Assembly (NCBI RefSeq): GCF_900102055.1
Contig: NZ_FNBA01000003.1
Span: 62,001 to 126,000 of the forward strand
Length of the DNA stretch: 64,000 nucleotides
Direction of reading: 5' to 3'
Origin: Ulvibacter litoralis
Lineage (GTDB): Bacteria > Bacteroidota > Bacteroidia > Flavobacteriales > Flavobacteriaceae
Below, in pieces: positions 61,920 through 64,000 of this stretch. The translations under genes were made by a program, and so were the position numbers. Each line of letters opens with the position of its first letter. Within the stretch, counting starts at the first letter, position 1. The notes under the pieces are model-generated. The model was not told the DNA's origin and did not search any database. It saw nothing but the letters and a program-made list of their open reading frames with translations.

Positions 61920-64000
61920 TTAAAACGGATAGTTAATCCCTATGTTATAGACAGCATTGCCAAAATTGTACTCTTTAAACCAACGTTCTCCTTCTGTAAG
62001 TGCTGGATTGTAGGTTTTAAAACCAACATCAAATCTAAATACAAAAAAACCAAAGTCATATCTAATCCCAAGTCCTGATGCAATTGCAATTTCAGAAAGG
62101 TCACTGAAGCTTGTAAAACGAGAGCTTTCATCGGTAATGTTATCGGCTACATTCCAAATGTTACCAGCGTCCACAAAAAAGGCACCTTTAAAATCGCCTA
62201 AAATTGTATAGCGGTATTCGGCATTTAATGCAATTTTAAGATTCGCTTCGTTAAAATCCTGGATGCTTCCGCTGCTTCCTGGTCCTAAATCGTAGGCACG
62301 CCACCCTCTATTGTCATTGGCTCCTCCTGCGAAATAACTTCGCGTAAAAGGAATACTAGTACTGTTTCCGTAGGGAATAGCAACACCCGCAAAGGTTCGA
62401 ACAGCAAAAACACTATTGCTGTTTATTTCCCAGTGCTTAATATAGTTTCCTTCAAGTTTTATGTATTGTGAGAAAACAATACCAAGGGTTTCGTAATTTC
62501 CGTTGTCATTTTTAGTAAGTCCAGCCAAATTTGCTATGCCAGATAAAATATTACCTGCACCTTCAATTTTCCATTGAAGTCTTGAAAAACTATTGTCTAA
62601 AATGCCTTCACGAGTGTCTCTTGTCCACGTAAAATTGGTAGCGAAAATTAGGTTGTCTTCAGTAAGTCTTTCCTCACGTTCTTTAATACTACTAACATCA
62701 TCAATTTCATCGGTATCTAAGCTTAGCGGGTTGCTGTCGTCTAAAGCTTCAGTAATAAAAAGGGATGTTTCGTCAGGAATTTCAAGGACTTGTGTGTCTT
62801 CATTTTGAAATGTATAGTCGTTTGCAACTGCAATTTCGTTCAAGCGATCAAACGAGCTTACATACACATTAAAGTAGTTTGCCGTGTTTAAATTTCGAAC
62901 ATACTGAATGTTTAATAAGTCTAATTTATTGGTTCTTATTTTTGAAGGTTTCCATTGGTAACTAAAGATGGCGTTAAAATTTTGCCGGTCTAATCCAATA
63001 TTATTTTGGGCATTTATTCCTAAGCTAATACTAGTAGAAGGCGACATGTATTTAGGAATGATCTTATTTGTGTTTACGGGAAACACAATTCTAGGAAACG
63101 ACAGTTTGATGTCTCCTCCAACATCCGAAATATTGAAAAAACGTTCACTGTCATTGGCATCTTTTGAAGAACCAATGCTTCCTCGTCCTGAAATTTCTAA
63201 TATTTCAGCCCTTCGGAATACATTTCGTAAAATTACAGAAGCACTAAAACCGACACCAATTTGTTGAATAATCGAAGTGTACGTGTCAAAGTCGGTTTCT
63301 AAGGTTGCTTTTTTTCTTGGACTCAACAACACGGTAGAAATTAATCCTGTTCCGGTACTGTCTCTGGGGTCTTCCTGATAATTAATGTTTGGGTATTTAA
63401 AAATACGTAAATCACTTATCTGATTATAAGTAAGTGTTCTATCGATGTCTCTAAAAATTTGTCCTGGTGTGATAGAAACAGCATCTGTAATTGCTTTAGG
63501 CTTAAAGCGCAATTTATCGTAACTGAATAAGGTGTATCCGTTATAAGTCGCCGAATCGGAAAACTTCCGGTCTTTATTGGCAAAGGAATAATCGGTAATA
63601 ATTCGAACTTCGTTTATTTTGTGAATTTTGAAAGGTTCCGTTCGAGTAGAATCTCCTACCGTAATTTTCCTGTCCGGAATTAAATAGGTAATGTTTGCTT
63701 TATGCCCCGTATTGATGGTGTCTGCTTCAAAACCGATATAATCTTGGTCAAAATGATACAGTCCAGAGTTTCGAAATTGAATGGTTAAGCGATCACGTTC
63801 GTTGTTAAAGTCTGCTGCCGCATATTGCTTTCCTTCAATAACAAATGATTTGTCTTTGGTGTCTTGAAACAATGAATCGACAACTTTTGAGCTTATTTTT
63901 TCCTGAATAGAATCTAAATAATATGGTTTGAAACGTTGTATGTTGTAGGTGATGGTGGCTCTTTTCTTTTTGGTGGAATCAATTTTAACTCCATAGCTTC
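61920..64000 (-). CDS. BamA/TamA-family outer-membrane barrel (TamL-like), 5' end beyond the window
   Basis: The frame is open from 64000 to the stop at 61920; I read the first codons as SYGVKIDSTKKKRATITYNI. At least 693 residues are present. The N-terminal ~280 residues have POTRA-like alternation (VRIITDYSF, YNQISDLRIFKYPNI). The C-terminal half is a D15/Omp85-type barrel with NDNRGWRAYDLGPG (the conserved RGW/RGY strand region of Omp85) and GAFFVDAGNIW, ending GINYPF with a terminal Phe as needed for barrel assembly. Its partner TamB is not in the window. Confidence 0.88.
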   Translation of the reverse strand, partial: SYGVKIDSTKKKRATITYNIQRFKPYYLDSIQEKISSKVVDSLFQDTKDKSFVIEGKQYAAADFNNERDRLTIQFRNSGLYHFDQDYIGFEADTINTGHKANITYLIPDRKITVGDSTRTEPFKIHKINEVRIITDYSFANKDRKFSDSATYNGYTLFSYDKLRFKPKAITDAVSITPGQIFRDIDRTLTYNQISDLRIFKYPNINYQEDPRDSTGTGLISTVLLSPRKKATLETDFDTYTSIIQQIGVGFSASVILRNVFRRAEILEISGRGSIGSSKDANDSERFFNISDVGGDIKLSFPRIVFPVNTNKIIPKYMSPSTSISLGINAQNNIGLDRQNFNAIFSYQWKPSKIRTNKLDLLNIQYVRNLNTANYFNVYVSSFDRLNEIAVANDYTFQNEDTQVLEIPDETSLFITEALDDSNPLSLDTDEIDDVSSIKEREERLTEDNLIFATNFTWTRDTREGILDNSFSRLQWKIEGAGNILSGIANLAGLTKNDNGNYETLGIVFSQYIKLEGNYIKHWEINSNSVFAVRTFAGVAIPYGNSTSIPFTRSYFAGGANDNRGWRAYDLGPGSSGSIQDFNEANLKIALNAEYRYTILGDFKGAFFVDAGNIWNVADNITDESSRFTSFSDLSEIAIASGLGIRYDFGFFVFRFDVGFKTYNPALTEGERWFKEYNFGNAVYNIGINYPF

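Overview
The window is AT-rich chromosomal DNA from a member of the Flavobacteriaceae (phylum Bacteroidota). Evidence for this: gliding genes gldB and gldC, type IX secretion (T9SS) C-terminal sorting domains, a SusC/SusD pair, a compact 287-residue primary sigma factor, -7 promoter boxes of the form TAnnTTTG instead of sigma70 -10 boxes, and almost no Shine-Dalgarno sequences. Most of it reads as core genome. I see no insertion sequence, prophage, CRISPR array or integrase.

Layout. 1-5135 (minus): a probable four-gene operon of exported proteins, namely three tandem paralogs followed by a choice-of-anchor-B protein that runs off the left edge. 5510-8573 (plus): a PLP-dependent deaminase/desulfhydrase, a LysM glucosaminidase lipoprotein and hemL. 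8637-11761 (minus): two small Spy/CpxP-like exported proteins and two tandem T9SS cargo paralogs. 11857-17498 (plus): a polyprenyl synthase, an ECF sigma/anti-sigma-like pair with a recognisable ECF promoter, an outer-membrane protein and dnaG. 17500-22220: an atypical LuxR-type regulator, nadE, gldB-gldC, a small unknown gene, engB and an alpha/beta hydrolase. 22433-38059 (plus): the division and cell-wall (dcw) cluster mraZ-rsmH-ftsL-ftsI-murE-mraY-murD-ftsW-murG-murC-ftsQ-ftsA-ftsZ, preceded by GTGGTAAAA repeats that look like MraZ boxes. 38188-38750: a YqeY-family gene and tRNA-Arg(UCG). 38894-43568 (minus): susD-like and susC-like genes. 43822-46068 (plus): an unknown protein, a Bax-inhibitor-1 family protein and an MtfA-like peptidase. 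46107-55942 (minus): a T9SS protein, ypdA-rpe-BLUF, rpoD, a second ECF sigma/anti-sigma-like pair, two lipoproteins and a large hybrid histidine kinase. 56070-64000: pnp, rpsO, a lipoprotein, accD, fbaA and a TamA/BamA-type barrel protein cut by the right edge.

How the genes work together. The dcw cluster makes lipid II with meso-diaminopimelate (MurE carries DNPR) and builds the divisome. MraZ probably controls it through the repeat array. Two sigma/anti-sigma-like modules share an N-terminal motif, so they are probably paralogous envelope-signalling switches. The T9SS cargo, GldB/GldC and SusCD fit a surface-active, gliding polymer degrader.

Most unusual observations: (i) DnaG and AccD have each lost all four zinc-ribbon ligands; (ii) a LuxR-type regulator has Glu at the phosphorylation site and His in the acidic pocket; (iii) tRNA-Arg replaces the G19-C56 tertiary pair with A19-U56; (iv) a blue-light BLUF gene overlaps rpe; (v) a terminator hairpin overlaps the -35 element of an ECF promoter. 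I did not find a clearly new multi-gene system. The best candidates for undescribed biology are the anti-sigma-like family and the three-paralog surface operon.
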